Shown in pieces: positions 24,574 through 32,399 of a stretch of DNA of 50,441 bases. Numbering within the stretch: position 1 is the first letter of the stretch; each line of letters begins with the position of its first letter. Where the stretch lies: positions 1-50,441 of the forward strand of contig NZ_KQ958203.1 of the NCBI RefSeq assembly GCF_001546855.1, in the 5' to 3' direction. A program made the translations under genes and the position numbers. Under the pieces are notes generated by a model. It saw nothing but the letters and a program-made list of their open reading frames with translations, had not been told where the DNA came from and searched no databases. The stretch is from Megasphaera sp. MJR8396C. GTDB taxonomy: Bacteria > Bacillota > Negativicutes > Veillonellales > Megasphaeraceae.

Positions 24574-24964
24574 GATAGACGCCCTTCTTCCGTTTGGCTT
24601 CCGTAGACTTTGAAAGATAGGTCCCGAGGACTAAGGGATAGCCCTTGCGCTCGATGATCTGAGCCATGTAATTGCGGAAGGGACAGGGCGGTCGGTGATA
24701 CGAGTCGGAGACGACGCACGAAGCAAAATGGATGGTGACGTTTTCTTTTTCATCGCCGTAGCGCTTCATCTTCCGCGCCAAATTTTCGAGTTTTGCCGAG
24801 ATACCGGCACCGCAGCAGCCGCCGCAGGTCATCATGAGAAACCGCGTATCGGGCGGATAATCAGCCATAGTATCAACACGGTTGACGAAGGTATTCATGC
24901 AGGCATAGCCGCTGCAGCGCTTGGTGACGATATCACATTGAATGACGACGACTAATTGGGACAT
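24563..24964 (-). CDS. CGGC domain protein, probable metal-binding
   Basis: A 133-residue small cytoplasmic protein of the CGGC domain family. The defining motif is visible as MTCGGCCGAGIS (around residue 50), with further Cys at CDIVTKRCSGYACM near the N-terminus and ASCVVSDSYHRPPCPF. The many Cys and His point to metal binding, but the family has no established biochemical role that I can name. AGGAGG precedes the ATG. It lies between a CpXC protein gene and a glucosaminidase-TPR gene, overlapping the latter. Confidence 0.75.
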   Translation of the reverse strand: MSQLVVVIQCDIVTKRCSGYACMNTFVNRVDTMADYPPDTRFLMMTCGGCCGAGISAKLENLARKMKRYGDEKENVTIHFASCVVSDSYHRPPCPFRNYMAQIIERKGYPLVLGTYLSKSTEAKRKKGVYREW

Positions 24965-24979
24965 AGGAATCCCTCCTTT

Positions 24980-25657
24980 TTAATTATATACGTTGGCATG
25001 TAAGAAATCCTGCGTCCAAGCCGAATCGATGCGGGCCAGTGCCGCTTCTTCCTGGGGCAACTTGTCGGCCAAGGATTGTTCAAACTGGTGGTACAAAGGA
25101 GCGAGACTGTCATTAAAGCCGATGTAAGCGCCTTCTCCCGATGCGTTGTTGAAGAATACCAGGCGGAGGGAACCGTCGTCCTGAACGACAAAGTGACAGC
25201 TGGTAACATCAAAGGACTGATTTTGTGCTTTAAATTGGGCCAGGGCTGCCGTTTTCGTCAATTCTGCCAAGCGGTCATCGAGGCCGGCTTCAAAGACGGT
25301 TATTTTTTCTAACAAATCTTCTTTCGTCCGGACTAAGCGGAAGATGTAGCCTTCGTTTTGCTGCATGGCGCGAAAAGCTTCCTGTCCTTCGCTCATGTCA
25401 AGGTCAGCACGCTGTTCAAAATCAGCTGTCGGTGCAAAGAAGACGATGAAGTGACGATCCTTGTCGTGATATAAGAATCCGTAGTCGACATTTACCGTCG
25501 CACCGCAATGGGGGCAATGATATTGGAAGACTTCCAAAGAAGCAATGCTGTCCTTCATTTCCGGGTTGTCTTGAATGTCGAGACGGTCCCAGACGGTGAA
25601 ATTTCCCTTCGTTTGGCAAGCAGGACACGTAATTTCTTCTTGATGCTGCATACTCAT
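24980..25657 (-). CDS. CpXC domain protein
   Basis: A 225-residue protein with two Cys pairs of the CpXC type: CPACQTKG near residue 11 and CPHCGATVN near residue 48, expected to hold one zinc ion. The rest is an alpha/beta region without a known active site. The family is of unknown function. GAGGG lies before the first ATG, and a second in-frame ATG two codons on is equally possible. It is the first gene of the group with the CGGC protein and the glucosaminidase. An extended -10 promoter lies upstream. Confidence 0.75.
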   Translation of the reverse strand: MSMQHQEEITCPACQTKGNFTVWDRLDIQDNPEMKDSIASLEVFQYHCPHCGATVNVDYGFLYHDKDRHFIVFFAPTADFEQRADLDMSEGQEAFRAMQQNEGYIFRLVRTKEDLLEKITVFEAGLDDRLAELTKTAALAQFKAQNQSFDVTSCHFVVQDDGSLRLVFFNNASGEGAYIGFNDSLAPLYHQFEQSLADKLPQEEAALARIDSAWTQDFLHANVYN

Positions 25658-25699
25658 GATGATTCCCTCTCTTCTCTGCCGCGATAGTCGGCGTTTTTT

Positions 25700-25710
25700 T
25701 TATTATACCA
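25700..25710 (-). promoter_or_regulatory. Extended -10 promoter of the CpXC gene
   Basis: The minus strand carries TGGTATAAT, a TG-n plus perfect TATAAT, about 45 bases before the start codon. No good -35 box is seen, as is common for extended -10 promoters. A small GCCG / CGGC hairpin follows in the leader. Confidence 0.5.
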
Positions 25711-25757
25711 CAATCACAAGGCTGGGAATACGGCTGCAGACAAGCTCCTCCAAGGAC

Positions 25758-26078
25758 TCAGGCCCCGCTGGTTAGGCGCAGACCGATCAGGCCGGCTACG
25801 ATCAGGACCACGGACAGAGACTGCCAAGGGGTCAGTGTTTCTTGGAACAGGATGAGGCCGGCAATCACCGTACCGACGATGCCGATGCCTGTCCAGATGG
25901 CGTAGGCCATGCTGATAGGAAGGTCGCGCAGGGCCAAACTCAAAAACAGGAAGCTGGCTGCCATGCTAATCAACGTAAGGATACTGGGAACGAGATTTGA
26001 AAATCCATGGGTATATTTCAGGCCAACGGCCCAGCCCATTTCCAAAATTCCGGCGATAAGTAAATAAATCCATGCCAT
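25758..26078 (-). CDS. SMR-family exporter of the SugE/Gdx (guanidinium) type
   Basis: A 106-residue four-helix small-multidrug-resistance protein that works as a dual-topology dimer in the inner membrane. It carries the conserved Glu in helix 1 (GILEMGWAVGLKYTHGF). The W-A-V-G-L-K-Y-T-x-G-F run and AYAIWTGIGIVG mark the SugE/Gdx subgroup, known to exchange guanidinium for protons, rather than the EmrE subgroup. The ATG at 26078 has AAGGAGGAA upstream. It is a single gene with a consensus promoter and a leader terminator, so expression is probably controlled by attenuation. No companion SMR subunit gene is present, consistent with a homodimer. Confidence 0.88.
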   Translation of the reverse strand: MAWIYLLIAGILEMGWAVGLKYTHGFSNLVPSILTLISMAASFLFLSLALRDLPISMAYAIWTGIGIVGTVIAGLILFQETLTPWQSLSVVLIVAGLIGLRLTSGA

Positions 26079-26095
26079 AGAAATTCCTCCTTTAC

Positions 26096-26163
26096 AAAAA
26101 AAGGGCACGTCCACACTATTCCTGCTAAGGCCTACTGGAATAGTCTGAACGTACCCGGCGGTA
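26096..26163 (-). promoter_or_regulatory. Leader terminator/attenuator of the SugE-type gene, possible riboswitch
   Basis: A 20-bp hairpin (arms 26103-26122 and 26137-26156, one mismatch plus G-U pairs, 14-base loop) is followed on the minus strand by seven T. It sits between the gene's own promoter and its ribosome site, so it can only act as an attenuator. The outer 5' arm can instead pair with bases just before it (TACC 26163-26160 with GGTA 26155-26152), which would open the terminator. Guanidine riboswitches often control such exporters; the class cannot be assigned from inspection. Confidence 0.65.
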
Positions 26164-26198
26164 ATCTGAATATGTAATTAAGTCTTGCTATGAGAAGG

Positions 26199-26227
26199 AT
26201 TCTAGCACAGAAAAATTTCTTTGTCAA
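26199..26227 (-). promoter_or_regulatory. Consensus promoter of the SugE-type gene
   Basis: The minus strand carries TTGACA (26227-26222), a 17-base spacer and TAGAAT (26204-26199). Transcription would start near 26192 and give a leader of about 114 bases containing the terminator hairpin. Confidence 0.85.
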
Positions 26228-26364
26228 CACCTTCGTCCTTCACTGAAAAAAATACTGTCCAAAATAAAAAACCGTAAAGATAAACGTTTTACAGCATTTT
26301 CCTTACAGACAGGCCGTTATAAATATGTTATATTTAAAAAAGAAACGTGAAGGGAGGTATCTTT

Positions 26365-27231
26365 ATGAAAGACGCCTATTTAAAATTCATGCTGGCCACG
26401 GTGATTTACGGGACCAACGGTATCGTCGCCAGCCACATTCCCCTGTCGAGCTATGAAATCGTCCTGACCCGAACGGTTCTGGGCAGCCTGTTTTTACTGG
26501 TCCTGACGGGATTTCGCCATGAATGGAAAACCCTCTATCAGATGCCGCCCAGGGAGTGGCTGCTCCTCGTCTTAGCCGGCGTCTTTTTAGGCGGAAACTG
26601 GATTTTCCTCTATGAGGCCTACCAACAGATTGGCGTCAGCCTGGCCACGCTCTTATGCTATATTGGACCCATCCTGATCATGATTTTATCGCGCTTCGTC
26701 TTTAAAGAGCCCTTCACCGTCCCCAAAGTCACGGCCATGGTACTGGTCACCTTGGGCATCATCGCCATCAACGGGGCTGACTTTCAGGCCCACGGCCTCT
26801 CCTGGGGCGTGGCCTGCGGTTTTCTCGGCGCCGTCTGTTTTGCCCTCTTGATTGTCGTCATGAAAAAGGCAAAGCCCCTGACGGGCTTCTTTGCTCCAGC
26901 CTGTCAGCTCATCATCGCCTCCATTCTCGTCGGCGCCGTCACCTACAATCTACCGACACCGGACGTCAATCTGACTATCCAAGACATGTCCTACATGGCC
27001 TTATTAGGCTTCATCAATACCGGCCTTGGCTACGCCCTCTATTTTACCGGCGTCCAGCGCCTGTCGGCCCAGAGCGTCTCCATCTGCGGCTACTTCGAGC
27101 CCTTCACGGCCCTCCTCTTGTCAGCTCTCATCCTTGGGGAAGTCCTGACACCCATGCAGTGGGTCGGCGCCGTTCTCATCCTCGGCGGCGTCGCCTTGAG
27201 CGAACTATGGCATCCCCGCAAAAAAAGTTAA
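26365..27231 (+). CDS. EamA/DMT-family transporter
   Basis: A 288-residue inner-membrane protein with ten predicted helices arranged as two EamA repeats. Typical marks are ATVIYGTNGIVA in helix 1, the GWNWI/NWIFLYEAY-type segment at the end of repeat 1, and the C-terminal YFEPFTALLLSALILGE. The family exports metabolites or amino acids; the substrate is unknown. GGGAGG lies 8 bases before the ATG I chose (26365). The 3' end overlaps the convergent LysR gene by 27 bases. Confidence 0.85.
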   Translation: MKDAYLKFMLATVIYGTNGIVASHIPLSSYEIVLTRTVLGSLFLLVLTGFRHEWKTLYQMPPREWLLLVLAGVFLGGNWIFLYEAYQQIGVSLATLLCYIGPILIMILSRFVFKEPFTVPKVTAMVLVTLGIIAINGADFQAHGLSWGVACGFLGAVCFALLIVVMKKAKPLTGFFAPACQLIIASILVGAVTYNLPTPDVNLTIQDMSYMALLGFINTGLGYALYFTGVQRLSAQSVSICGYFEPFTALLLSALILGEVLTPMQWVGAVLILGGVALSELWHPRKKS

Positions 27232-28056
27232 GAAATGCTGCAGCGCTTCCGTCATGCCGTCCTGTCGATACGCCAGGACGGCATGTTCTGTAAATTCATC
27301 GCCTAAGGGGATGACCTTGAGTCCCGGATAGGCCTCGCCTTGATGGATGGGCAGTACGGCAAAACCTTGAGCCATACTGACCGTCAAGAGCTGCTCTGAC
27401 AAATTTTTACATCGCCGGACTTCCTCAAAGCCGCGATTGAAAACGTGGCAGCAGTTCCGACGAACCTTGTCCACATAATCGCGTCGGTCCGACTTCGTTA
27501 CAAAGGGCGAATGACCGATGACGGCGTCGATGGCCCCATAGCGGTCCCATAAGGAATTGGCACAGACGAGGGACTGGTCAATGGCAAATAATCGCTGGTA
27601 CGCAAAGGATCGCTTTACCGACTGGGCATCGGAAAAGACGAAGCCGTCGAGGATTCCGTCAGCTAAATTATTTTCCAAATCAACCGTTTCGTCAAAACTA
27701 AAATACAATTTATATTCCGGGAAGGTTTCTTCAAAACGGCGCAGCCACCGGACTTCGACGTATTCCTGTATGGCCATCCCCAAGCGGATTTCCCTATGTT
27801 CTTTCCGCCGCAAAGACTGACGCAGATTTTCATAGGACCGGCAAATGTCCCGCATGCCGTCGTAAAAACGGCGTCCTTCGGCTGTCAATGACACACCTCG
27901 ATGTTCGCGGTAAAACAGCGGACAGCCTAAATCGCGCTCCAAGTTGGTAATATATTTGGTCATCGTCGTCTGGGCGATATGACAGTTGTGCGCAGCCTGC
28001 GTAAAATTGCATAACCGTGCCGCTTCTAAAAAATAGCGTATCTTCGAAAGATCCAT
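27205..28056 (-). CDS. LysR-family regulator, probably of the AEC transporter
   Basis: A 283-residue LysR-type regulator. The N-terminal helix-turn-helix is MDLSKIRYFLEAARLCNFTQAAHNCHIAQTT (given in part: FLEAARLCNFTQAAHN), and the effector domain covers residues about 90-280. TAAGGAGA precedes the ATG. It is divergent to the auxin-efflux-carrier-type gene at 28168 with 111 bases between them, the usual arrangement for regulator and target. It converges on the EamA gene and overlaps it tail to tail. Confidence 0.88.
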   Translation of the reverse strand: MDLSKIRYFLEAARLCNFTQAAHNCHIAQTTMTKYITNLERDLGCPLFYREHRGVSLTAEGRRFYDGMRDICRSYENLRQSLRRKEHREIRLGMAIQEYVEVRWLRRFEETFPEYKLYFSFDETVDLENNLADGILDGFVFSDAQSVKRSFAYQRLFAIDQSLVCANSLWDRYGAIDAVIGHSPFVTKSDRRDYVDKVRRNCCHVFNRGFEEVRRCKNLSEQLLTVSMAQGFAVLPIHQGEAYPGLKVIPLGDEFTEHAVLAYRQDGMTEALQHFLTFFAGMP

Positions 28057-28167
28057 GATTGCTCTCCTTATTCATTACTTTTTTTCATGGCAAAGGCCCA
28101 AGGTTTCATTAGTCAGGGCCGGTCAGGCATGATAAAATAAGGACGTTTTAAGAAAGGAGACTGGCCC

Positions 28168-29103
28168 ATGGATTACTTTTCTATCGTCTTAGGACAGATC
28201 ATCGGTTTCGTCATCTACATCCTCATCGGCATTATAGGCGTGCGCATGGGCGTCTTAACCCCTCGATCGCTCGGTGTCTTATCACAATTCATCACCAAGA
28301 TATCTCTGCCGCTGCTCTTATTTACCAATACCCTCAATGGAGCAACGCGAGAGCAGTTTATCGGCGACCTGCCCGTCGTGGCGGCGACGGCCCTGATGTA
28401 CATTTTATTATACCCGCTCTGCCGACTGTTGGCACGCATTTTCGGGCTTACGGGCAATGAAAATCATGTCTATCGCGCCTGTTCTATGTTCGGCAACATC
28501 GGCTTCATGGGCATCCCCATCGTAGCTGCTGTCTTTCCCGAACATGGCATGCTGTATATCGCCTTGTTCACCGTCGTCGACCAACTCCTGCTGTGGACGG
28601 TAGGCGTCAATCTCACGGCGCCGACGGACAAAGAAAATGCTATGTCCATCGCCAGCCGGCTGTTAAAGATGGTCAATCCGGCAACGATCGCCGTCACCCT
28701 GGCCGTCATCGGCATCTTCCTGGACGTCCATCTGCCGCTTCCGGTCAATACGGCCCTGACCAAAGCCGGCTCGATAACGACGCCTTTGGCCATGATTTAT
28801 ATGGGCGGTCTATTCTGTTTTATCGAAGTCAAAAAATACATTGGCAAAAAAGAATTTTACGGTGCCGTCCTGGTCAAGATGTGCCTCTTTCCCCTCTTCT
28901 TCTACGAATTGGCAGCCCTGCTGGGCATTCGAACCGACATCACCATCACCTTGAGCCTCTTATCGGCCCTCCCCAGCATGGCCGCCATCGTCATGTTGGC
29001 GCAAAACCAGCGGTCCGCCGGAGATTATGCTGCCGGCATGACCTTGGTGACGACCATCTGCTCCATCATCACCCTGCCCCTGGTCTGCCTCTATTTTAGC
29101 TGA
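28168..29103 (+). CDS. AEC-family (auxin efflux carrier-like) transporter
   Basis: A 311-residue inner-membrane protein with about ten helices in two inverted halves. It shows the family marks LGVLSQFITKISLPLLLFTN near the N-terminus and CSMFGNIGFMGIPI in the middle. Bacterial members carry malate, malonate or other carboxylates; the name from plant auxin is historical. AAAGGAGA lies before the ATG. The divergent LysR neighbour suggests induction by a carboxylate. A strong hairpin follows the gene. Confidence 0.88.
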   Translation: MDYFSIVLGQIIGFVIYILIGIIGVRMGVLTPRSLGVLSQFITKISLPLLLFTNTLNGATREQFIGDLPVVAATALMYILLYPLCRLLARIFGLTGNENHVYRACSMFGNIGFMGIPIVAAVFPEHGMLYIALFTVVDQLLLWTVGVNLTAPTDKENAMSIASRLLKMVNPATIAVTLAVIGIFLDVHLPLPVNTALTKAGSITTPLAMIYMGGLFCFIEVKKYIGKKEFYGAVLVKMCLFPLFFYELAALLGIRTDITITLSLLSALPSMAAIVMLAQNQRSAGDYAAGMTLVTTICSIITLPLVCLYFS

Positions 29104-29120
29104 CCTCTTGCCTTCATCCT

Positions 29121-29149
29121 AAAAAGCTGTCCTGGATGGACAGCTTTTT
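29121..29149. terminator. Bidirectional terminator between the AEC and MATE genes
   Basis: Perfect 12-bp stem AAAAAGCTGTCC / GGACAGCTTTTT with a 5-base loop and T runs on both strands. It separates the convergent transporter genes. Confidence 0.92.
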
Positions 29150-29167
29150 TGTATGCGATAATCTACG

Positions 29168-30541
29168 TCACGAAGGCATCAGACTAGCCTCGCCCTTATG
29201 ATTGAGGAGGCCGTAGAGATGCCTTTTTTCTCGGACGACGAAGAAAATGGAAATGATTAGGGCCAGGGCATCGCTGACCGGCTGAGCCATGAAGATGCCG
29301 TTGATATCCCAGACTAGGGGCAGGATATAGATGAGGGGGATCAGGAACAGGATCTGCCGTAAGAAGGTGATGACGATGGACGGCGCCGGTTTGGCAATGG
29401 ACTGGAAGAAGGTCGTCACCAGCATGACAAAGCCTAAAATGGGAGTGATGCAGAAGTTAGCCCGCAGTCCGGGAACGCCGATAGCCATCATATCTTCCGA
29501 GGCCCCGAAGGCCGCCCGAATGGCTTCGGGAAAGACCATGACGATGACCCAGATGACGCAGGTAATGGCCACGGAAAAGGCCGAAGCCTGATACAAGGTG
29601 GCCATGACGCGCTTGTAATTCCCGGCGCCAAAGTTGTTGCCGACAATGGGCTGAATGCCCTGACTGATACCGCTAGCCGGCATGATGACAAAGGTCATCA
29701 TACTGGACACGACGGCGTAGACACTGATGGCCGTATCGCCGCCGTACTGCCCCAACTGGCTGTTATAGACCAGGCTGATGAGGCCCATGGCCATCTGGGC
29801 AATCCAAAAGGCAAAGCCGCAGGAGATGATCGTTCTCGACAGCCAGGCATCGAGGGCAAAGGTATCGCGGCTGATCTCGACTTTCGTATGACCCTTCCAA
29901 ACGAGGTAGGCTCCGAAGAGGGTCGAAAGAAGCTGGCCGATAACCGTCGCCCAAGCGGCGCCGGTGACACCCCAATCGAGACCGGCCACAAAAACGGCGT
30001 CGAGGATGATGTTGGTCACAGCCCCGATGGCCGTAACGCACATCCCCATGATGGGCTTTCCGGAAACGCGGACAAAGTCGCAAAAGACCTGACTCAGCCC
30101 TTGAAATAGGCAGCCCAAGGCGACGATACGGTAATAAGCCAGGGCATATTCATAAGCCGTTTCGGTGACGCCGAAGACTTGTAAGATGGGATCGGCAAAG
30201 AGAAGCAAAAAAGCCGTCAACAGCAGTTCAAAAACGACGACTAAGATTAGGGAATTGCCAAAGGCGCGATTCATGTTTTGCTGCTCCCCTTTTCCGGCAA
30301 ACAAGCTGAACAACGACGAACCGCCGGCACTGCAGGTAAGGCCGAAGGCCATCATCATGTAGAAAAGCGGAAAACAAATCGAAAGGCCGGCCAAGGCCGA
30401 CGTACCGTTGAAGTTTCCAACAAAAACCCGGTCGACGATGTTATAAATAGCCGTAATCAATAGGGAAATCGCCGCCGGAACGGAATATTTCAAAATCATG
30501 GGAAATAACTTCCCTGTCGAAAAATCATTTCTTTCCTTCAT
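29168..30541 (-). CDS. MATE-family multidrug efflux pump
   Basis: A 457-residue inner-membrane antiporter with twelve helices in two MatE halves. It resembles the MepA subgroup: it has an N-terminal FSTGKLFPMILKYSVPAAIS, an IVDRVFVGNFNGTSALAGLS segment and the matching second half beginning near FAFWIAQMAMGL. MepA pumps export cationic dyes, biocides and fluoroquinolones using a sodium or proton gradient; the substrate here is unknown. The ATG at 30541 has GAGGAG upstream. It follows a MarR regulator by 78 bases, and that gap carries the same palindrome as the regulator's own promoter. Confidence 0.9.
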   Translation of the reverse strand: MKERNDFSTGKLFPMILKYSVPAAISLLITAIYNIVDRVFVGNFNGTSALAGLSICFPLFYMMMAFGLTCSAGGSSLFSLFAGKGEQQNMNRAFGNSLILVVVFELLLTAFLLLFADPILQVFGVTETAYEYALAYYRIVALGCLFQGLSQVFCDFVRVSGKPIMGMCVTAIGAVTNIILDAVFVAGLDWGVTGAAWATVIGQLLSTLFGAYLVWKGHTKVEISRDTFALDAWLSRTIISCGFAFWIAQMAMGLISLVYNSQLGQYGGDTAISVYAVVSSMMTFVIMPASGISQGIQPIVGNNFGAGNYKRVMATLYQASAFSVAITCVIWVIVMVFPEAIRAAFGASEDMMAIGVPGLRANFCITPILGFVMLVTTFFQSIAKPAPSIVITFLRQILFLIPLIYILPLVWDINGIFMAQPVSDALALIISIFFVVREKRHLYGLLNHKGEASLMPS

Positions 30542-30569
30542 ATGAAGACTCCTCACCTTTCTCTTATAT

Positions 30570-30583
30570 CTTAGTTTCCTAAG
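30570..30583. promoter_or_regulatory. MarR-type operator before the MATE gene
   Basis: CTTAG-TTTC-CTAAG, a 5-bp dyad with a 4-base spacer, differs by one spacer base from the site at 31062-31075. It lies between the regulator and pump genes. Confidence 0.7.
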
Positions 30584-30619
30584 TATTTACTGAAAAAGAA
30601 TGGATAACAGGCCGTCATC

Positions 30620-31048
30620 TCATTCAGCCAGATTATCCATCATCTTCTCGACGACCTTGATGAAGGTCTGCAAGTCCTTTTGGGAAATGCCCTTGACTAG
30701 TGTTTCATCTAAGGCGGTCAAATCGTCGATTACTTGTTTTTTATACTGGAGTGCTTTTTCCGTCAAGACAATCTTTTTTAAGCGGTTGTCATGGGCTGCC
30801 GCCTCGCGGACGATGAGGCCGCTCTTTTCCATTTGCTTTAAGAGCTCCGTTGCCGTCGACGGCCGAATGCTGAATTCTTCCTCCACGTCTTTTTGAAAGA
30901 CGTCTTCCTTTTGGGCCAGTAAAAAGTGCAGGGCCCGTCCCTGGGAGCCGCTGAACTCGCCGCGCGATGAAAGCATATCCAGTTTGCGGCGCAGCTTGTT
31001 GGACAGCTTGCTGACATAGCTGCCCGTATGGCGATGCTGAGATATCAT
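30620..31048 (-). CDS. MarR-family regulator of the MATE pump
   Basis: A 142-residue winged-helix repressor of the MarR family. Recognition region IRPSTATELLKQMEKSGLI and wing AAHDNRLKKIVLTEKA are typical. MarR proteins bind palindromes as dimers and release them on binding small aromatic compounds, derepressing efflux pumps. A consensus promoter with a palindrome at the expected start of transcription lies upstream, and the same palindrome precedes the MATE gene. Autoregulation and pump control are therefore likely. This arrangement matches MepR-MepA in staphylococci. Confidence 0.9.
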   Translation of the reverse strand: MISQHRHTGSYVSKLSNKLRRKLDMLSSRGEFSGSQGRALHFLLAQKEDVFQKDVEEEFSIRPSTATELLKQMEKSGLIVREAAAHDNRLKKIVLTEKALQYKKQVIDDLTALDETLVKGISQKDLQTFIKVVEKMMDNLAE

Positions 31049-31061
31049 GGCCGTCTCCTTT

Positions 31062-31075
31062 CTTAGTATCCTAAG
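31062..31075. promoter_or_regulatory. MarR-type operator at the marR promoter
   Basis: CTTAG-TATC-CTAAG lies directly downstream of the -10 box, over the expected transcription start, where a bound repressor would block RNA polymerase. It repeats before the MATE gene. Confidence 0.75.
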
Positions 31076-31077
31076 TA

Positions 31078-31106
31078 ATTGTAAATAAAATTCATCGATT
31101 TGTCAA
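31078..31106 (-). promoter_or_regulatory. Consensus promoter of the marR-MATE operon
   Basis: TTGACA (31106-31101), 17 bases, TACAAT (31083-31078) on the minus strand, about 30 bases before the start codon. Confidence 0.85.
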
Positions 31107-31126
31107 CTCCGCTTCCAGCGAAAAAA

Positions 31127-31162
31127 CAGCCGCCAGGGACAGCATTCAGTCCTTGACGGCTG
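31127..31162 (-). terminator. Terminator of the carbamoyltransferase gene
   Basis: Inverted repeat CAGCCGCCAGGGAC / GTCCTTGACGGCTG (two G-U pairs) with an 8-base loop, followed by six T on the minus strand. It lies about 85 bases past the stop codon. Confidence 0.8.
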
Positions 31163-31245
31163 GGTCTATGTTTCAATGGATGGATAAGTCGTAGGAAGTG
31201 ATTGTTGGAAACGCCTCCTTTGTATCTCCGTCCCTTGTTTCGCGA

Positions 31246-32187
31246 TTACCAGTCCAGTTTACCTGTCATGAGGTAGACCAAGAGGCCTTTTTCGGCGTGC
31301 CGTCTGTTTTCGGCTTCGTCGAGGATCGTTTCCAAATGGGTTTCCATGACGTCTTTGGTGATTTCATAGCCCGGATGGATGGGCATGTCGTGGAAGACCA
31401 TGGTATCCGTCCCTGTCATGAGGTCGGCGTCGATTTGATAGGGCATCATCATGTTGATGATCTGATTTTTCTTTTCGGCGTAGTCGGGATTGGTGAAAAA
31501 TTCCATGTCGACCCAGGTATCGGTGTAGACGCAGTCGACGTCAGCGACGACTTTTTTGAGGTCTTCTTTGGAGATATCCGTCGGCAGTTCTTTATAGTGG
31601 CCCGTCGCCGTTAAGGTATCGTAGAAGTCAGCCGGCACGTTGGTCACCTGGCTGAACGGCGTCAGCCCGTACATGGTGCCGCCCAATTTGACGACGATTT
31701 CACTGAGCGAGTTATAGGTATTGTTCTTGGCCCCGATATAGAGGACCTTCGTTTCAAAACGGCCTGTCTTTTCATAAAGGGTCAGCATGTCGGCCAAGGC
31801 CTGGGACGGATGGAAAGTATTGTCACAGCCGTTGATGACCGGGACCGTAGCATATTTCATGAAACCTTCCGTCGTTTCAGCCTTCTTGAACCGGCCCATG
31901 ATGCAGTCGACGTTGCGGCAGACGTATTTGACTTCGCTCATGAGGTCGCCAATGGTAAAGTTGCTGTCCTTCCAGAGCTGATTATAGGCCTTGCCGCCCA
32001 GTTCTTCCATGCCGATGGAAAAGGACAAGTAAGTCCGGTTAGACGTCTTTTCAAACAAGGTGTATAATTTTTTACCATCGAGAATATGGCTGTAAGCGTC
32101 TTGATTCTTCTTGATTTTATCGGCTAATAATAAGATTCCCTTCAATTCTTCGGCTGTATAATCGACAAAGCTGTTGGCGTGTTTCAT
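31246..32187 (-). CDS. Aspartate/ornithine carbamoyltransferase-family enzyme of unknown substrate
   Basis: A 313-residue transcarbamylase. The carbamoyl-phosphate motifs are near standard: TSNRT at 48-52 (compare S-T-R-T) and HPSQ at 126-129. The second-substrate motif reads H-D-M-P (267-270) where ornithine carbamoyltransferases have H-C-L-P, and it is followed by IHPGYEI. The G-D-x-x-N segment reads G-A-K-N-N. These changes make ornithine an unlikely substrate. Carbamoyltransferases of this kind with unproven substrates are known from several anaerobes. No arginine-biosynthesis gene, carbamate kinase or antiporter is next to it. The ATG at 32187 has GAGAGGATG upstream. The automatic name argF would probably be wrong. 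Confidence 0.75.
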   Translation of the reverse strand: MKHANSFVDYTAEELKGILLLADKIKKNQDAYSHILDGKKLYTLFEKTSNRTYLSFSIGMEELGGKAYNQLWKDSNFTIGDLMSEVKYVCRNVDCIMGRFKKAETTEGFMKYATVPVINGCDNTFHPSQALADMLTLYEKTGRFETKVLYIGAKNNTYNSLSEIVVKLGGTMYGLTPFSQVTNVPADFYDTLTATGHYKELPTDISKEDLKKVVADVDCVYTDTWVDMEFFTNPDYAEKKNQIINMMMPYQIDADLMTGTDTMVFHDMPIHPGYEITKDVMETHLETILDEAENRRHAEKGLLVYLMTGKLDW

Positions 32188-32345
32188 GTATATCCATCCT
32201 CTCATCCAGTAAAACTATAACTTATTGATGGCTATATCATAGCACAAGAGATTTTCTTTATCAAGTATTTATACGAAATTTTCTTTAATTTATACATATA
32301 AGCCAATTTCGTACAGCGCAACCGACGGTCTTGAAGACGCAAAAA

Positions 32346-32370
32346 ACCGGTAATCACGATGATTACCGGT
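32346..32370 (-). terminator. Terminator of the cold-shock gene
   Basis: Perfect 11-bp stem ACCGGTAATCA / TGATTACCGGT with a 3-base loop and a TTTTT tail on the minus strand. Confidence 0.92.
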
Positions 32371-32399
32371 CCAAAAGGTCTATGTGTTATACTTTCCGA

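Noticed and set aside
27205-27231. Tail-to-tail overlap of the EamA and LysR genes
   Set aside because: A 27-base convergent overlap is unremarkable in compact genomes; both stop codons are well supported.
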